Source: Methylobacillus gramineus | GTDB lineage: Bacteria; Pseudomonadota; Gammaproteobacteria; Burkholderiales; Methylophilaceae | Reading direction: 5' to 3' | DNA length: 64,000 bases | Assembly (NCBI RefSeq): GCF_020532675.1 | Contig: NZ_JAJAVE010000001.1 | Coordinates: 1,178,001 to 1,242,000 of the forward strand | Shown here: positions 42,688 to 53,515 of the stretch, in pieces | Layout of the letters: every line of letters starts with the position of its first letter | Position numbering within the stretch: the stretch's first letter is position 1 | Notes under the pieces: generated by a model | The model's input: only the letters and a program-made list of their open reading frames with translations | Databases searched by the model: none | What the model was told of the DNA's origin: nothing | Position numbers and translations under genes: made by a program

Positions 42688-43596
42688 ATGCAGAGCAAGA
42701 TAGATCAAATTATCAGCCATACCAGCCACATCATCCTGGGCAAAGAGCCGCAGATCCGGCTCGCATTGGCATGTATCCTGGCCCGAGGTCATCTGCTAAT
42801 AGAAGACCTTCCAGGCATGGGCAAGACCACGCTGTCCTATACCCTGGCCCAGGTGCTGGGCCTGCAGTTCAACCGGGTACAATTTACCAGCGATTTATTA
42901 CCAGGCGACATTCTGGGTGTCTCGGTCTATGATCGCAACGAGGCCTGCTTCAAGTTCCATCCCGGCCCGGTTTTCACCAATGTGTTGCTGGCCGATGAGG
43001 TCAACCGCGCCACGCCCAAGACGCAAAGCGCCTTGCTGGAAGTGATGGAAGAAGGCCAGGTTACGCTCGAAGGCGATACGCGGCAACTTCCCAAGCCATT
43101 TTTTGTGATCGCCACACAAAATCCCGGGCATCATATCGGCACTTTCCCGTTGCCAGAATCCCAACTGGATCGCTTCCTTATGTGTATCAACCTGGGCTAC
43201 CCTGATGCGCAGGCTGAGCGCGCACTACTACAGAGCAACGGTGGGCGCCATGGCATTCATAGCCCCGAAGCTTGTATAGATGGCACTGGTTTGCTGGCAC
43301 TCCAGCAGGCTGTAGGTCATATCCATATTTCTGATGCCCTGCTCGATTATTTGCAGGCATTACTCACTTACAGCCGACACTCCAACCACTTTGTAGCCGG
43401 GTTATCTCCCCGCGCTGGGCTCGCCCTCAAGCAATGCGCACAAGCCTGGGCATTGATGCATGGACGGGACTTTGCCATCCCGGAGGATATACAGGCGGTA
43501 TTACCTGGAGTCGCGGGCCACCGCCTGCAAACCATCTCGGGCAGCAGTATTGAAGATGCAGCCCACCATTTGCTGAATGCCGTCGCCATCCCCTAA
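42688..43596 (+). CDS. MoxR-family AAA+ ATPase
   Basis: A 302-residue AAA+ protein of the MoxR group: Walker A LIEDLPGMGKTTL, DLLPGDILGVSVYD, Walker B LLADEVNRATPKTQSALLE and the sensor stretch FFVIATQNPGHHIGTFPLPESQLDRF. The ATG at 42688 follows the PsiE-like gene closely. MoxR ATPases act as chaperones for VWA or DUF58 partners; the next gene is DUF58, the standard pairing. Note that no methanol dehydrogenase genes are near, so this is not the mox cluster. Confidence 0.93.
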   Translation: MQSKIDQIISHTSHIILGKEPQIRLALACILARGHLLIEDLPGMGKTTLSYTLAQVLGLQFNRVQFTSDLLPGDILGVSVYDRNEACFKFHPGPVFTNVLLADEVNRATPKTQSALLEVMEEGQVTLEGDTRQLPKPFFVIATQNPGHHIGTFPLPESQLDRFLMCINLGYPDAQAERALLQSNGGRHGIHSPEACIDGTGLLALQQAVGHIHISDALLDYLQALLTYSRHSNHFVAGLSPRAGLALKQCAQAWALMHGRDFAIPEDIQAVLPGVAGHRLQTISGSSIEDAAHHLLNAVAIP

Positions 43597-44547
43597 ATCC
43601 ATGTCCGCCATCATAGCGAACTGGAAAGCAAAGTTACGCCTGGATCGGCATTTCACCATTCCCCTGCTTCTGACACGGCGTCATCTTTATATTCTACCCA
43701 GTCGCGCAGGCTGGGGATTTGCCATTGTGCTGCTCGGCATGCTCACAGGCTCGATCAATTACACCCTGAGTCTGGGATTTATCCTGACATTCATGCTGGC
43801 AGGCATGGGGCTGATCGCCATGCTGCATACATGGCGCAACATGGCATGGCTGCAGATTGACATGCCTGCACCGGATGCAATCTTTGCCGGGCAGGATGCC
43901 ACTTTCAACCTGGTACTTACCGACACCCGGCAGCGTGAGCGTTATGCCATTGCCGCCAATCTTCACGGTGCCGAAGCGGTGTACGGTGATATCCCGGCGA
44001 ATGACAAAGTCACACTAGCACTGAGCTTGCGTGCACAAAAACGCGGCTGGCTGGTTCCTGGAGTAGTGAAGCTGCACACTGGATTTCCACTCGGCCTGTT
44101 CCATGTGTGGAGCCCACTTGCCACATCCTCCCGTTGCCTAGTGTATCCAAAACCCGCGGACAATGACCTGCCTATTCCACTCAATACCGATCATGGTAGT
44201 GGTAGCAAGACAGATCAAGGAAATGGTGACGACGACTTTGCCGGCCTGCGCATGTATCAGCTGGGTGACTCGCCCAAGCGCATAGACTGGAAAGCTTCAT
44301 CCCGTGAACAAGGCATGTTCACCAAGCAATTCCAGGCCGAATCCCAAGTACTGTTATGGCTGGACTTGCAAACCACGCCCGGCGCAGATCTGGAGCAACG
44401 CCTGAGCCAGCTGACGCGCTGGATCATGACGGCCCATATCGAACGTCATCGTTATGGCTTGCGCCTGCCGGAGCAGGTATTTCCCCCAGACAACTCCGAA
44501 GCGCATTATCACCAATGCCTGCAAGCACTTGCGCTGATAGGTGGGCA

Positions 44548-44551
<4 letters not shown>
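43577..44551 (+). CDS. DUF58-domain membrane protein
   Basis: A 324-residue protein: two membrane segments near the N-terminus (WGFAIVLLGMLTGSINYTLS, LGFILTFMLAGMGLIAML) and a C-terminal DUF58 domain with the hallmark FAGLRMYQLGDSPKRIDWKASSR (residues about 217-239) . It is the usual partner of MoxR ATPases and of the next transglutaminase gene. Two starts are possible, 43577 (overlapping moxR by 20 bases) and 43601; neither has a clear SD. Confidence 0.9.
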
Positions 44552-47024
<2,473 letters not shown>

Positions 47025-47069
47025 AATGGACACGAATGTGTCTTGCTCGTTCACCTAGAGGAGATAAGC

Positions 47070-47285
47070 ATGATTCCTGTTGAGTACATCGTGATTTACT
47101 TCGTATCACTTGGACTTTGCCTGCTTTCCACCATCTACAAAACGGCCTGTTTCAAGTCCATGCTGTGCAGGCAAATTCTGGGCAGTGTATTTTGGAGCCT
47201 GATTCCCGTGATGAATACCTTCAAGGCTTTATTATGGCTACTCTCACTGCTGGTGACAGGCCTGGACAAGCTCAAGACCCGCTAG
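47070..47285 (+). CDS. Small membrane protein
   Basis: A 71-residue protein with a strong SD (AGAGGAGATAAGC) before the ATG at 47070. Two hydrophobic helices (about residues 5-22 and 38-62) flank a Cys-containing stretch (KTACFKSMLCRQ). No family recognised. It lies between tadA and the convergent rhomboid gene. Confidence 0.65.
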   Translation: MIPVEYIVIYFVSLGLCLLSTIYKTACFKSMLCRQILGSVFWSLIPVMNTFKALLWLLSLLVTGLDKLKTR

Positions 47286-47302
47286 CTGAATTTGATCGCC
47301 TG

Positions 47303-48364
47303 CTACCTATTGGTGGCTGGCGGTTTCCCCTGCTTTAATTGATCAGCCAGCGCCTTGGAGGCATCGCGCCGCTGCTTGGTATATTGCAGGATGTTTTCCA
47401 GCTTGGCTGCTGAAGGAAGAGCAGGATCGTAAGGCAGTTGTGACAGTTGCTCATAACGCTCTTCATACCGATCGGTAATGGCGTCTTCCACCTGTTGCCC
47501 CAGCTCAAAATAGGTCACACTCCCCTGCTTGCTTTCATGCATGATGCTCAGCCAGGAGCGGTTGATGGCCTGATCCTCACGGACAAAATCATCGATTTCC
47601 TTGCGCAATATCAACTCGTCACCCCAGCGATAAGTAGGTGTCGGAATCCTGGTGATCATCACCGTCACCGCTGCCAGTAACAATATGCCGCCCAGCACCC
47701 TGACCATCAGCGACACTTGCTCGCCAACGTGTAAGCCCCGCATCAACAGCATGCCGGACAATATGCCTGCGACAAACCCACCGATATGCGCGGAATTGTC
47801 TATCGCCGGGATCATGAATCCCAGGGCAATGGTCGCAATGGCAAATACACAGGCACCACCGAACAACCAGCGGAACTCATGATTGTCCAGTTGTTTACGC
47901 TCTTGCCAGAGAAAGACTATCAGCGCGCCATAAATACCAAAGATAGCACCAGAAGCCCCACCCGATACCGCATGATTACCCTGCCACACCAGTGACAACA
48001 AATTGCCTGCCAGCCCGCTGATCAGATAAATCGCCAAATAGCGGGCATGTCCATACATGCGCTCGACCAACTGACCACCATCCCAGAATGCCACCATATT
48101 CAGCGCCAGATGCACAGCACCAAAATGCAGGAACAACGCGGTTGCCAACCGCCACCACTCACCATCCTGAGTAGCCGGGCCAAAGTTGGCGCCCCATGCC
48201 AGCTGCACGTTATTAGGCGAATGCCAGAAACCGGCACCGTTGAACAGCATCAACACAAACACCAGCAGGTTCGCAGCAATCAATAGTTTGGTCACAGGGA
48301 CGCCTGGCGTACGCTGCTTGATAGCAGCACCCAGGGAAGGCCAATTTGAGGTGACGTCAGACAT
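47303..48364 (-). CDS. Rhomboid-family intramembrane serine protease
   Basis: A 353-residue protein with six or seven membrane segments. The catalytic Ser lies in SGGASGAIFGIYGAL and the His in DNSAHIGGFVAGILSG; HFGAVHLALNMVAFWDGGQ and the WWRLATALFLH loop are standard. A soluble C-terminal domain of about 120 residues ending QLKQGKPPATNR is extra. It cleaves transmembrane substrates, so far unknown. The ATG at 48364 lacks an evident SD. Confidence 0.92.
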   Translation of the reverse strand: MSDVTSNWPSLGAAIKQRTPGVPVTKLLIAANLLVFVLMLFNGAGFWHSPNNVQLAWGANFGPATQDGEWWRLATALFLHFGAVHLALNMVAFWDGGQLVERMYGHARYLAIYLISGLAGNLLSLVWQGNHAVSGGASGAIFGIYGALIVFLWQERKQLDNHEFRWLFGGACVFAIATIALGFMIPAIDNSAHIGGFVAGILSGMLLMRGLHVGEQVSLMVRVLGGILLLAAVTVMITRIPTPTYRWGDELILRKEIDDFVREDQAINRSWLSIMHESKQGSVTYFELGQQVEDAITDRYEERYEQLSQLPYDPALPSAAKLENILQYTKQRRDASKALADQLKQGKPPATNR

Positions 48365-48418
48365 AGGAGCTTGGAGAATCCTGCACAATCAATCAGTTGA
48401 AATAATGCGCTGAAACAA

Positions 48419-48445
48419 AAAACCCGTCACGAGGACGGGTTGTGT
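48419..48445 (-). terminator. Hairpin after the YccA gene
   Basis: AACCCGTC (48421-48428) with GACGGGTT (48434-48441); the A-run on its left (48417-48422) becomes a U tract on the minus-strand transcript. It follows the YccA-like gene stop by about 20 bases. Confidence 0.75.
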
Positions 48446-48460
48446 GACATCAGTCAGCGT

Positions 48461-49147
48461 TTAATCACGCTCACCCATGAGTGACATCAGCAATTGCAGC
48501 AGATTCACAAACAGGTTGTAGATGTTGATATACAGGGACAATGTCGCCATCACATAGTTGGTTTCACCACCACGTACGATACGGTTCACATCAAACAGAA
48601 TGAAGCCAGAGAACAGCAGGACAGCAACACCGGAAATCGCCAATGACAGTGCGGGAATCTGGAAGAACATATTCGCGAGTGATGCCACGATCAACAGGAT
48701 CAAGCCCACCAGCAGGAAGTTGCCCATGAAGCTGAAATCCTTCTTGGTGGTCGCACCAATAGTGGCCAGCGTCATGAAAATCAGACCAGTACCACCTGCA
48801 GCCAGGCCAACCAGTTGTCCGCCATTACGCAGATTAAGCGCTACTTGCAGAATAGGCCCTAACATCACCCCCATAAAGAAAGTCAGGCCCAGCAACAGCA
48901 CCACGCCAAACGCATTGTTACGGTTGGCAGAAATGGCAAAGAACAAGCCAAACATGACTGCCAGCATAATGACAGTCGACAGGATGGGGCTAGATGCCAT
49001 CCAGGTAAAATTCATGGACATGCCGACCAATGCGCCAATGACGGTAGGGATCATGGTCAGACCCAGCATCATGTAGGTATTACGCAATACCTTGTGCGCG
49101 CCAGCTGGCAACGTTTGTGTATTTGCGACTTGATAGTTCGTTTGCAT
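48461..49147 (-). CDS. yccA: Bax inhibitor-1 / YccA-family membrane protein
   Basis: A 228-residue protein with seven membrane helices: RNTYMMLGLTMIPTVIGAL at the start, FFMGVMLGPILQ, and near the end LLFSGFILFDVNRIVRGGETNYV, the BI-1 signature with its paired Asp. E. coli YccA modulates the FtsH protease under membrane stress. SD AGGGGAAG. It is the last core gene on the left of the integron. Confidence 0.92.
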   Translation of the reverse strand: MQTNYQVANTQTLPAGAHKVLRNTYMMLGLTMIPTVIGALVGMSMNFTWMASSPILSTVIMLAVMFGLFFAISANRNNAFGVVLLLGLTFFMGVMLGPILQVALNLRNGGQLVGLAAGGTGLIFMTLATIGATTKKDFSFMGNFLLVGLILLIVASLANMFFQIPALSLAISGVAVLLFSGFILFDVNRIVRGGETNYVMATLSLYINIYNLFVNLLQLLMSLMGERD

Positions 49148-49407
49148 GTGTTTACTTCCCCTATGAAAAAACGTGAATCACCCCTAAGACTAGCCAATTA
49201 GCAACAAAGTTTCAACCATATAGTTTTATATTGAGCTAAATAAATTCATCGGTTGGATAAAGATAAAAAAGTCAGTGGCTAATCGTGCAGCAAAATGAAT
49301 CCATGATACATATATAAAGTTGAATGATTGCTCATCTTGCACACCCTCCCACATCCAAAGCTGGCAATGCTCAGGCGCTGGATGACACCACAGTTTCAGG
49401 CAAAAGC
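49148..49407. other. Intergenic region at the left edge of the integron
   Basis: This 260-base stretch separates yccA from the 3' end of the integrase pseudogene. It is AT-rich toward yccA. I see no gene, attC or strong hairpin in it. Confidence 0.5.
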
Positions 49408-50393
49408 CTAAATCAAATCCAGTGGACTAGTTACTCCACGCCCGCCCTTATTCAGTACATGCGTGTAAATCATGGTGGTTGCCACATCGCTATGGCCTAG
49501 CAGCTCCTGCACCGTGCGGATATCGTAACCGCCTTCCAGCAAATGCGTGGCAAACGAGTGACGTAAAGTATGCGGTGTAGCGAGCTTGACCATGCCGCTA
49601 TTCTGCACCGCTTTTTTCACGGCTCGCTGTACGGTTTTTTCATCCAGATGATGGCGGCGAATAAAGCCTGAACGCGGGTCAACCGATAGCTTGGCCGACG
49701 GAAACATGTATTGCCAAGACCACGATTTACCCGCATTGGGGTATTTCTTATCGAGCGCCATCGGCATATACACCTCGCCGTAGCCTGCGCTGATATCTTC
49801 TGCATGCAGCGTTTTCACTCGGGCAATATGTGTTTTTAGCGGGTCCACCAACGAGCCAGGCAACATGGTGATCCTGTCTTTCAAGCCTTTCGCCTCGCGA
49901 ATCAGAATCTCGCGCCGGGTAAAATCATGTCCTTCACCCGCAAGCGCAGCACCTCCATAATGCGCATGCCGCTGCCATACAACATACTGGCGACCAACCA
50001 CATGGAACCATCCAGCCGTGACAACAAAGTCTGCACTTCATCACGTGTCAGTACCACGGGCAGACGTTTGGGTGCTTTAGCCTAGGTTACATTATCCAGC
50101 CAGGCCAGTTCCATATCCAGCACTTCTTTGTACAAAAACAATATCGCACTCTTGGCCTGATTTTGCGTGGAAGATGACACGTTTCCATCCACGGCCAAAT
50201 GCGTAAGAAACGCCTCTACATGGGCTTTAGACATAGTATTGGAGTGGGATTTATTGTGGAACAGAATGTAGCGCTTTATCCAGTCGACATAAGCTTTTTC
50301 TGTTCTGATACTATAATGCTTAACACGAATACGCCCCACGACTTGTTCCAACAACTTAGGCGGCTGATGTGCATCTGTAGAAGAAGTAGCCAT
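49408..50393 (-). pseudogene. intI: Integron integrase IntI, inactivated
   Basis: Together these two frames encode a full IntI tyrosine recombinase of about 328 residues. The N-terminal part (50082-50393; RIRVKHYSIRTEKAYVDWIKRY) ends at an in-frame TAG (50082-50084). Reading continues as [20 protein letters not shown] and [17 protein letters not shown], then loses one base near 49926-49934, after which the last part runs on as [20 protein letters not shown] to [29 protein letters not shown] and [11 protein letters not shown]. Arg, HxLR, GH and Tyr are all there, as is the IntI-only insert ([11 protein letters not shown]). The start has AAAGGAATACACC. Two lesions imply no active integrase. Confidence 0.93.
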
Positions 50394-50496
50394 GGTGTAT
50401 TCCTTTAATTTTTATCATAAAATCAGGTGTACTAAATAAATAATAACACTTGTTTTTAATAAGAAAAATACACATGAAGAATTTATTATCCACCTG

Positions 50497-50527
50497 CCCC
50501 AATAAAAGATTAAGTGATTTATTGGGG
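50497..50527. repeat. Perfect 10-bp inverted repeat next to attI
   Basis: CCCCAATAAA (50497-50506) and TTTATTGGGG (50518-50527) with an 11-base loop, ending ten bases before the GTTAGGG recombination core. No T tract follows, so it is not a typical terminator. It could extrude as a hairpin in single-stranded DNA or mRNA. Confidence 0.75.
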
Positions 50528-50544
50528 TCTACTTTACGTTAGGG
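50528..50544 (+). other. attI: attI recombination site (core GTTAGGG at 50538-50544)
   Basis: TACTTTAC followed by GTTAGGG, fitting the GTTRRRY core, with the first cassette beginning right after its G (50539). It lies 145 bases from the intI start on the divergent side, the standard layout. Accessory direct repeats cannot be defined from sequence alone. Confidence 0.75.
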
Positions 50545-50548
50545 AAAT

Positions 50549-51034
50549 ATGTATCTTTGGAATATAAGGAAGTTAGCTAAAGATTTGGCTAACAGTAAAG
50601 TTACCGAGAAAAGCGGAATGCACTATTTTTTAGCCTCCTCCCTTCTCATCCTTTTTCAAACATATTACGCTCTGTGGTGGGGAGTTGAGCGGAACTGGCT
50701 TTTCTATTTTGAATTAGTGGTTTTATCAGTGATAGCCATATTTGGTTGTGTCGAAGCTTTTAGGGTAAACGGTGGAAACGCAGGGAGTAATTTTGTTCTC
50801 AAAGCTATATGTCTTTCTGTTCCAGTTGGAGTTAGGGTTGCAATATTCAGCATTCTTTTTGGTGAGCTACTAAATTTAAATGCACAAAGTATCTTTTCTG
50901 TTTCAACGTTTGCAAATCCATTACAGGCTTTCACAATAGTTAGTTATGCTGGTTTTATAGGTTTTAGTATTTTGTATTGGTGGTTACTCTATGTTGGTTT
51001 TAGTCAAATCCGCACCATTGAAAAAAAATGCTAA
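50549..51034 (+). CDS. Cassette 1: four-helix membrane protein, unknown
   Basis: A 161-residue protein whose ATG lies five bases after the attI core. Four hydrophobic segments (about residues 26-44, 52-70, 85-106, 128-150) and few charged residues. AT-rich codon use contrasts with the core genes, as expected for an acquired cassette. No SD upstream and no family recognised. Stop codon TAA lies just outside the attC R'' box. Confidence 0.7.
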   Translation: MYLWNIRKLAKDLANSKVTEKSGMHYFLASSLLILFQTYYALWWGVERNWLFYFELVVLSVIAIFGCVEAFRVNGGNAGSNFVLKAICLSVPVGVRVAIFSILFGELLNLNAQSIFSVSTFANPLQAFTIVSYAGFIGFSILYWWLLYVGFSQIRTIEKKC

Positions 51035-51035
51035 T

Positions 51036-51095
51036 CCCTAACCCATCATTCAAGCGGGACTGGCTAAAGCCAGCCCCTTAATTCAAACGTTAGGC
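51036..51095 (+). repeat. attC: attC1 (main family)
   Basis: R'' CCCTAAC, then CATCATTCAAGCGGGAC, stem GGCT-AAAGCC and the L'/R' end TTAATTCAAAC GTTAGGC (51089-51095). About 60 bases. Cassette 2 begins at 51090. Confidence 0.92.
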
Positions 51096-51162
51096 ATCAG
51101 AGAGTCACCACGCGACGGTCGATTTACATACATCAGGGTGGTCACAATCAAAGGAGAAAGTA

Positions 51163-51858
51163 ATGGCACGATGCACAGCACCAGTTCGAGGTCACAGTTC
51201 CGCAGCCGCCCGAGCGAACTGCCCTGCATGCAGTTCCCGCTATGGCAGAAGTTACGGCGGCTACAGTTCGCCTTACTCATCAGGCGGTGGCAGCAGCTAC
51301 AGCGGTAGTGGAAGATCAATCGGGAGCGGCAGTTCAAGGCCGCGCTGGTCGCGCGCCGGCTCGTCCGTCTCGTATACGCCAGCTCAAGTGGCGTCGCTCA
51401 CACCGGTACGTGAAGCTGTTGAGATCCAAACGGCAACTAAGCCAGATCTTCGAGACTGTTTCCTCTGTCACGCCTGGGACGACCGGCAAGGTGCCGCCAA
51501 GGAATTGCACGATTTGCTCGAAGCGGCTGGCGTCAAGGTTTGGTTCAGCGAAAAAGACCTTGGCCTTGGCGTGCCCATGATGCGCGCGATTGACAAGGGC
51601 TTGGCCGCCTCGAAAATAGGACTCGTTCTGGTTACCCCCGCATTGCTCGCACGCCTGCCGAAGGAGGGTGTTGCAGATAAAGAGCTTTCGACGCTCCTGC
51701 AAGGTAACCGGCTGGTGCCTATCGTGCACGGCACGACGTACACGGCACTTCGTGATGTCAGCCCCATGCTTGCTTCGCGAAGCGGCTTGGATACATCGGA
51801 AGACACAATGATGGTGATCGCAACCAAGATTGCCGAGCTAGTCGCCATTTGGAGCTGA
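51163..51858 (+). CDS. Cassette 2: TIR-domain protein with CxxC and Ser/Gly/Tyr-rich N-terminus
   Basis: A 231-residue protein with an excellent SD (AAAGGAGAAAGTA). Residues 4-23 hold cysteines including CPAC (20-23), a possible half zinc ribbon; 24-68 are Ser/Gly/Tyr-rich and disordered-looking. The TIR domain spans about 98-228: DCFLCHAWDD (strand A/box 1), VWFSEKDLGLG (box 2 region), KIGLVLVTPALL, ADKELSTLL and RLVPIVHG. Glu174 in KELS sits where NAD-cleaving bacterial TIRs have the catalytic Glu. Such proteins kill or stall phage-infected cells by depleting NAD+, usually with a partner sensor; none is evident in neighbouring cassettes. GC-richer than cassettes 1 and 5. Confidence 0.9.
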   Translation: MARCTAPVRGHSSAAARANCPACSSRYGRSYGGYSSPYSSGGGSSYSGSGRSIGSGSSRPRWSRAGSSVSYTPAQVASLTPVREAVEIQTATKPDLRDCFLCHAWDDRQGAAKELHDLLEAAGVKVWFSEKDLGLGVPMMRAIDKGLAASKIGLVLVTPALLARLPKEGVADKELSTLLQGNRLVPIVHGTTYTALRDVSPMLASRSGLDTSEDTMMVIATKIAELVAIWS

Positions 51859-51861
51859 CAT

Positions 51862-51919
51862 GCCTAACCCCTCCATCAAGCGGGACGCCTAACGGCGCCC
51901 CTTATGTCAAACGTTATGC
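51862..51919 (+). repeat. attC: attC2 (main family)
   Basis: R'' GCCTAAC (51862-51868), CATCAAGCGGGAC, stem GCC-TAAC-GGC, then CCCCTTATGTCAAAC and R' GTTATGC (51913-51919). Length 58 bases. R' has A-T-G in place of the usual AGR, still within GTTRTGC-like variation. Confidence 0.88.
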
Positions 51920-51949
51920 GGCAAGACCAACTCTGGCACTTTGCGTCCA

Positions 51950-52645
51950 ATGACCCCACAAGAGTCCCTTAGTTTCTTTGCAGGCCAGCTTGAACGCTCG
52001 TCCAACGGGCTCGCTGTGGCGCAGGCGTCCCGTAATTGGCGGTTGGCTGCGGTGAACTATGGTCAACTCTTCAAGTGCCACCTCATGCAAGGACTCATAT
52101 CCTGGCGCTTACAGCAAGACCCAACAGAGTCCCTTTGCGAGGCACTCGCCGTTGTAGCCGAAGGCATTAGTACGCTGCGCACTTTGTCTCATTTGCCGGA
52201 TGCTGAGAAGAACCTTCCTATTGGAAAAGCGGCCCTTCTTGCCAGCCTAACGGGCAAGCGCTTCGAAGTGGCAAATGCCGCGTGTGCAACTTTGCCGTTT
52301 GACTCACAGCTAGACTTCTTGCTAGCCACTTCTAGGCCCATTGATACAAAGCCCGCGTTACTGATTGCTGAGCTTCGCAAGAGCAAGCGAACCTCTCTCG
52401 CCGCAGAGACCTACCAGAACTACTTCGACATACTGGCGTCCGAAGGCGATTCCGAGAGGATTGAGGACCTGACAAAGCAAGGAGAGCTTCTCTTCGTTAA
52501 ACGCGCTCGAGACTCCTTCTTTAGCGGTGGCGATCAAACCGAAGGTGGTGGGCCAGACAACAGTCTTGTCGTTGATTTCCGGCTCGCTGTTGCCCTAAAG
52601 CGCGCCCGGAAGCGCAGCAACTCGCTTCATGCCTGGGCTTGGTAG
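51950..52645 (+). CDS. Cassette 3: unknown helical protein
   Basis: A 231-residue soluble protein. The ATG at 51950 is preferred over a TTG three codons earlier; no SD is visible. N-terminal half is Ala/Leu-rich and helical (SFFAGQLERSSNGLAVAQAS, NWRLAAVNYGQLF), and it ends GGGPDNSLVVDFRLAVALKR, then HAWAW. The overall pattern is loosely reminiscent of Imm49-type immunity proteins, but I cannot support that assignment. Composition is balanced, unlike the AT-rich cassettes 1 and 5. Confidence 0.65.
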   Translation: MTPQESLSFFAGQLERSSNGLAVAQASRNWRLAAVNYGQLFKCHLMQGLISWRLQQDPTESLCEALAVVAEGISTLRTLSHLPDAEKNLPIGKAALLASLTGKRFEVANAACATLPFDSQLDFLLATSRPIDTKPALLIAELRKSKRTSLAAETYQNYFDILASEGDSERIEDLTKQGELLFVKRARDSFFSGGDQTEGGGPDNSLVVDFRLAVALKRARKRSNSLHAWAW

Positions 52646-52660
52646 CCGTGAGTCATTGCC

Positions 52661-52727
52661 GCATAACCCATCATTCCACAGGACCTGCGCGAAAAGCCGC
52701 GCAGGCTGGTGAATTCAGACGTTAGGC
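52661..52727 (+). repeat. attC: attC3 (second type)
   Basis: R'' GCATAAC (52661-52667), CATTCCACAGGACC, a GC-rich stem CTGCGCG/CGCGCAG, then GGTGAATTCAGAC and R' GTTAGGC (52721-52727). 67 bases, of a type shared with attC11 but not the main family. Confidence 0.88.
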
Positions 52728-53033
52728 CAAGTTAAAAACCATTGCCCTGGGAGGCAAGCATCCATTTGTGGGCTTAGTTGGGGTTTTAGGTTGGTGTAGT
52801 TTGATGTGTTAGCGGTTCAAGGGTTTGTTGGGCTAAGCACGGTAAGGTCAGTTAAGTTTGTGTTGGCGCTGTCAGTTTTGCGGTCTGTGGTTTTAAGTTA
52901 CAGTTCAGGTATTCAACGGTTTGGGTAGATCGTTTTGCCATCATTTATTCATTGTCACGTTCAGCTCTCGTCTCACCAGCCTAACCCGTCCATCAAGCGG
53001 GACGCGCTAAAGCGCGCCCCTTATGTCATACGT
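52722..53033 (+). other. Cassette 4: G/T-rich cassette without a convincing gene
   Basis: A 312-base cassette. The plus strand is strikingly rich in G and T (for example GGGCTTAGTTGGGGTTTTAGG) with short T/G runs. I find no plus-strand frame longer than about 15 codons after a plausible start. On the minus strand an ATG at 52941 opens 29 codons (to 52852), and the same frame beyond it is broken only by TAA codons. It may carry a promoter or a small RNA, or be a decayed gene. Confidence 0.7.
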
Positions 53034-53039
53034 TAGGCA
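52980..53039 (+). repeat. attC: attC4 (main family)
   Basis: R'' GCCTAAC (52980-52986), GTCCATCAAGCGGGAC, stem GCGC-TAAA-GCGC, CCCCTTATGTCATAC and R' GTTAGGC (53033-53039). 60 bases; R'' and R' are perfectly complementary. Confidence 0.93.
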
Positions 53040-53043
53040 ATAT

Positions 53044-53508
53044 ATGGACTGGAAAATTTGGACATCTATTCTTTTTTTGGTGTCTTTTATTTTAATTTGG
53101 AGCTACCGCAAATACTTTCGTAAAGAAAATATAAAGTTTATTTTCTATACCATTACAAATTGCATAGCTTGCCCATTTGGTATATTTGCTTTCTCCTTTA
53201 TTTTAGTTAAATGGGTTAAAGCAAAAGATATAGTTGGTACACCTAGTTGCTCACTTGAAAACTATCCAATTTGTTTTAGCGGTCATTGTGTATTTCTTGT
53301 GTTTTTGGTTTTGTTATTTTGTGTTTTTTCTATCTTAGCTTGGCGCGACTTTAGAAATAAACGCTTAGTCCCATTGGTCAACGAAAGAAATAACTTAAGA
53401 CCTACTTTTGAAAGTGTTTATTATTCTCAATGGTTGATTGATAAAAATTGGATTGCTTTGCCAATACTTCTTATTTTGTTAATTGGCATCTGGTCAGGTG
53501 TCATTTAA
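53044..53508 (+). CDS. Cassette 5: four-helix membrane protein, unknown
   Basis: A 154-residue protein starting at ATG 53044, four bases after the recombination core; a longer frame would cross the cassette boundary. Four hydrophobic segments (about residues 5-21, 34-58, 84-102, 134-152), with a Cys-containing loop (GTPSCSLENYPICFSGHC). Very AT-rich with strong use of A/T third positions. No family recognised; it resembles cassette 1 in plan, not in sequence. Confidence 0.72.
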   Translation: MDWKIWTSILFLVSFILIWSYRKYFRKENIKFIFYTITNCIACPFGIFAFSFILVKWVKAKDIVGTPSCSLENYPICFSGHCVFLVFLVLLFCVFSILAWRDFRNKRLVPLVNERNNLRPTFESVYYSQWLIDKNWIALPILLILLIGIWSGVI

Positions 53509-53515
53509 TGTCTCT

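Noticed and set aside
49408-50001. Separate intact phage-type integrase gene
   Set aside because: The N-terminal half lies just upstream in another frame and IntI-specific sequence shows it is one broken gene.
52852-52941. 29-codon antisense frame in the G/T-rich cassette
   Set aside because: No ribosome site and no recognisable protein; kept only as a remark on the cassette.
53023-53043. Extension of the cassette 5 gene into attC4
   Set aside because: The recombination core lies at 53033-53039, so codons before it belong to the previous cassette.
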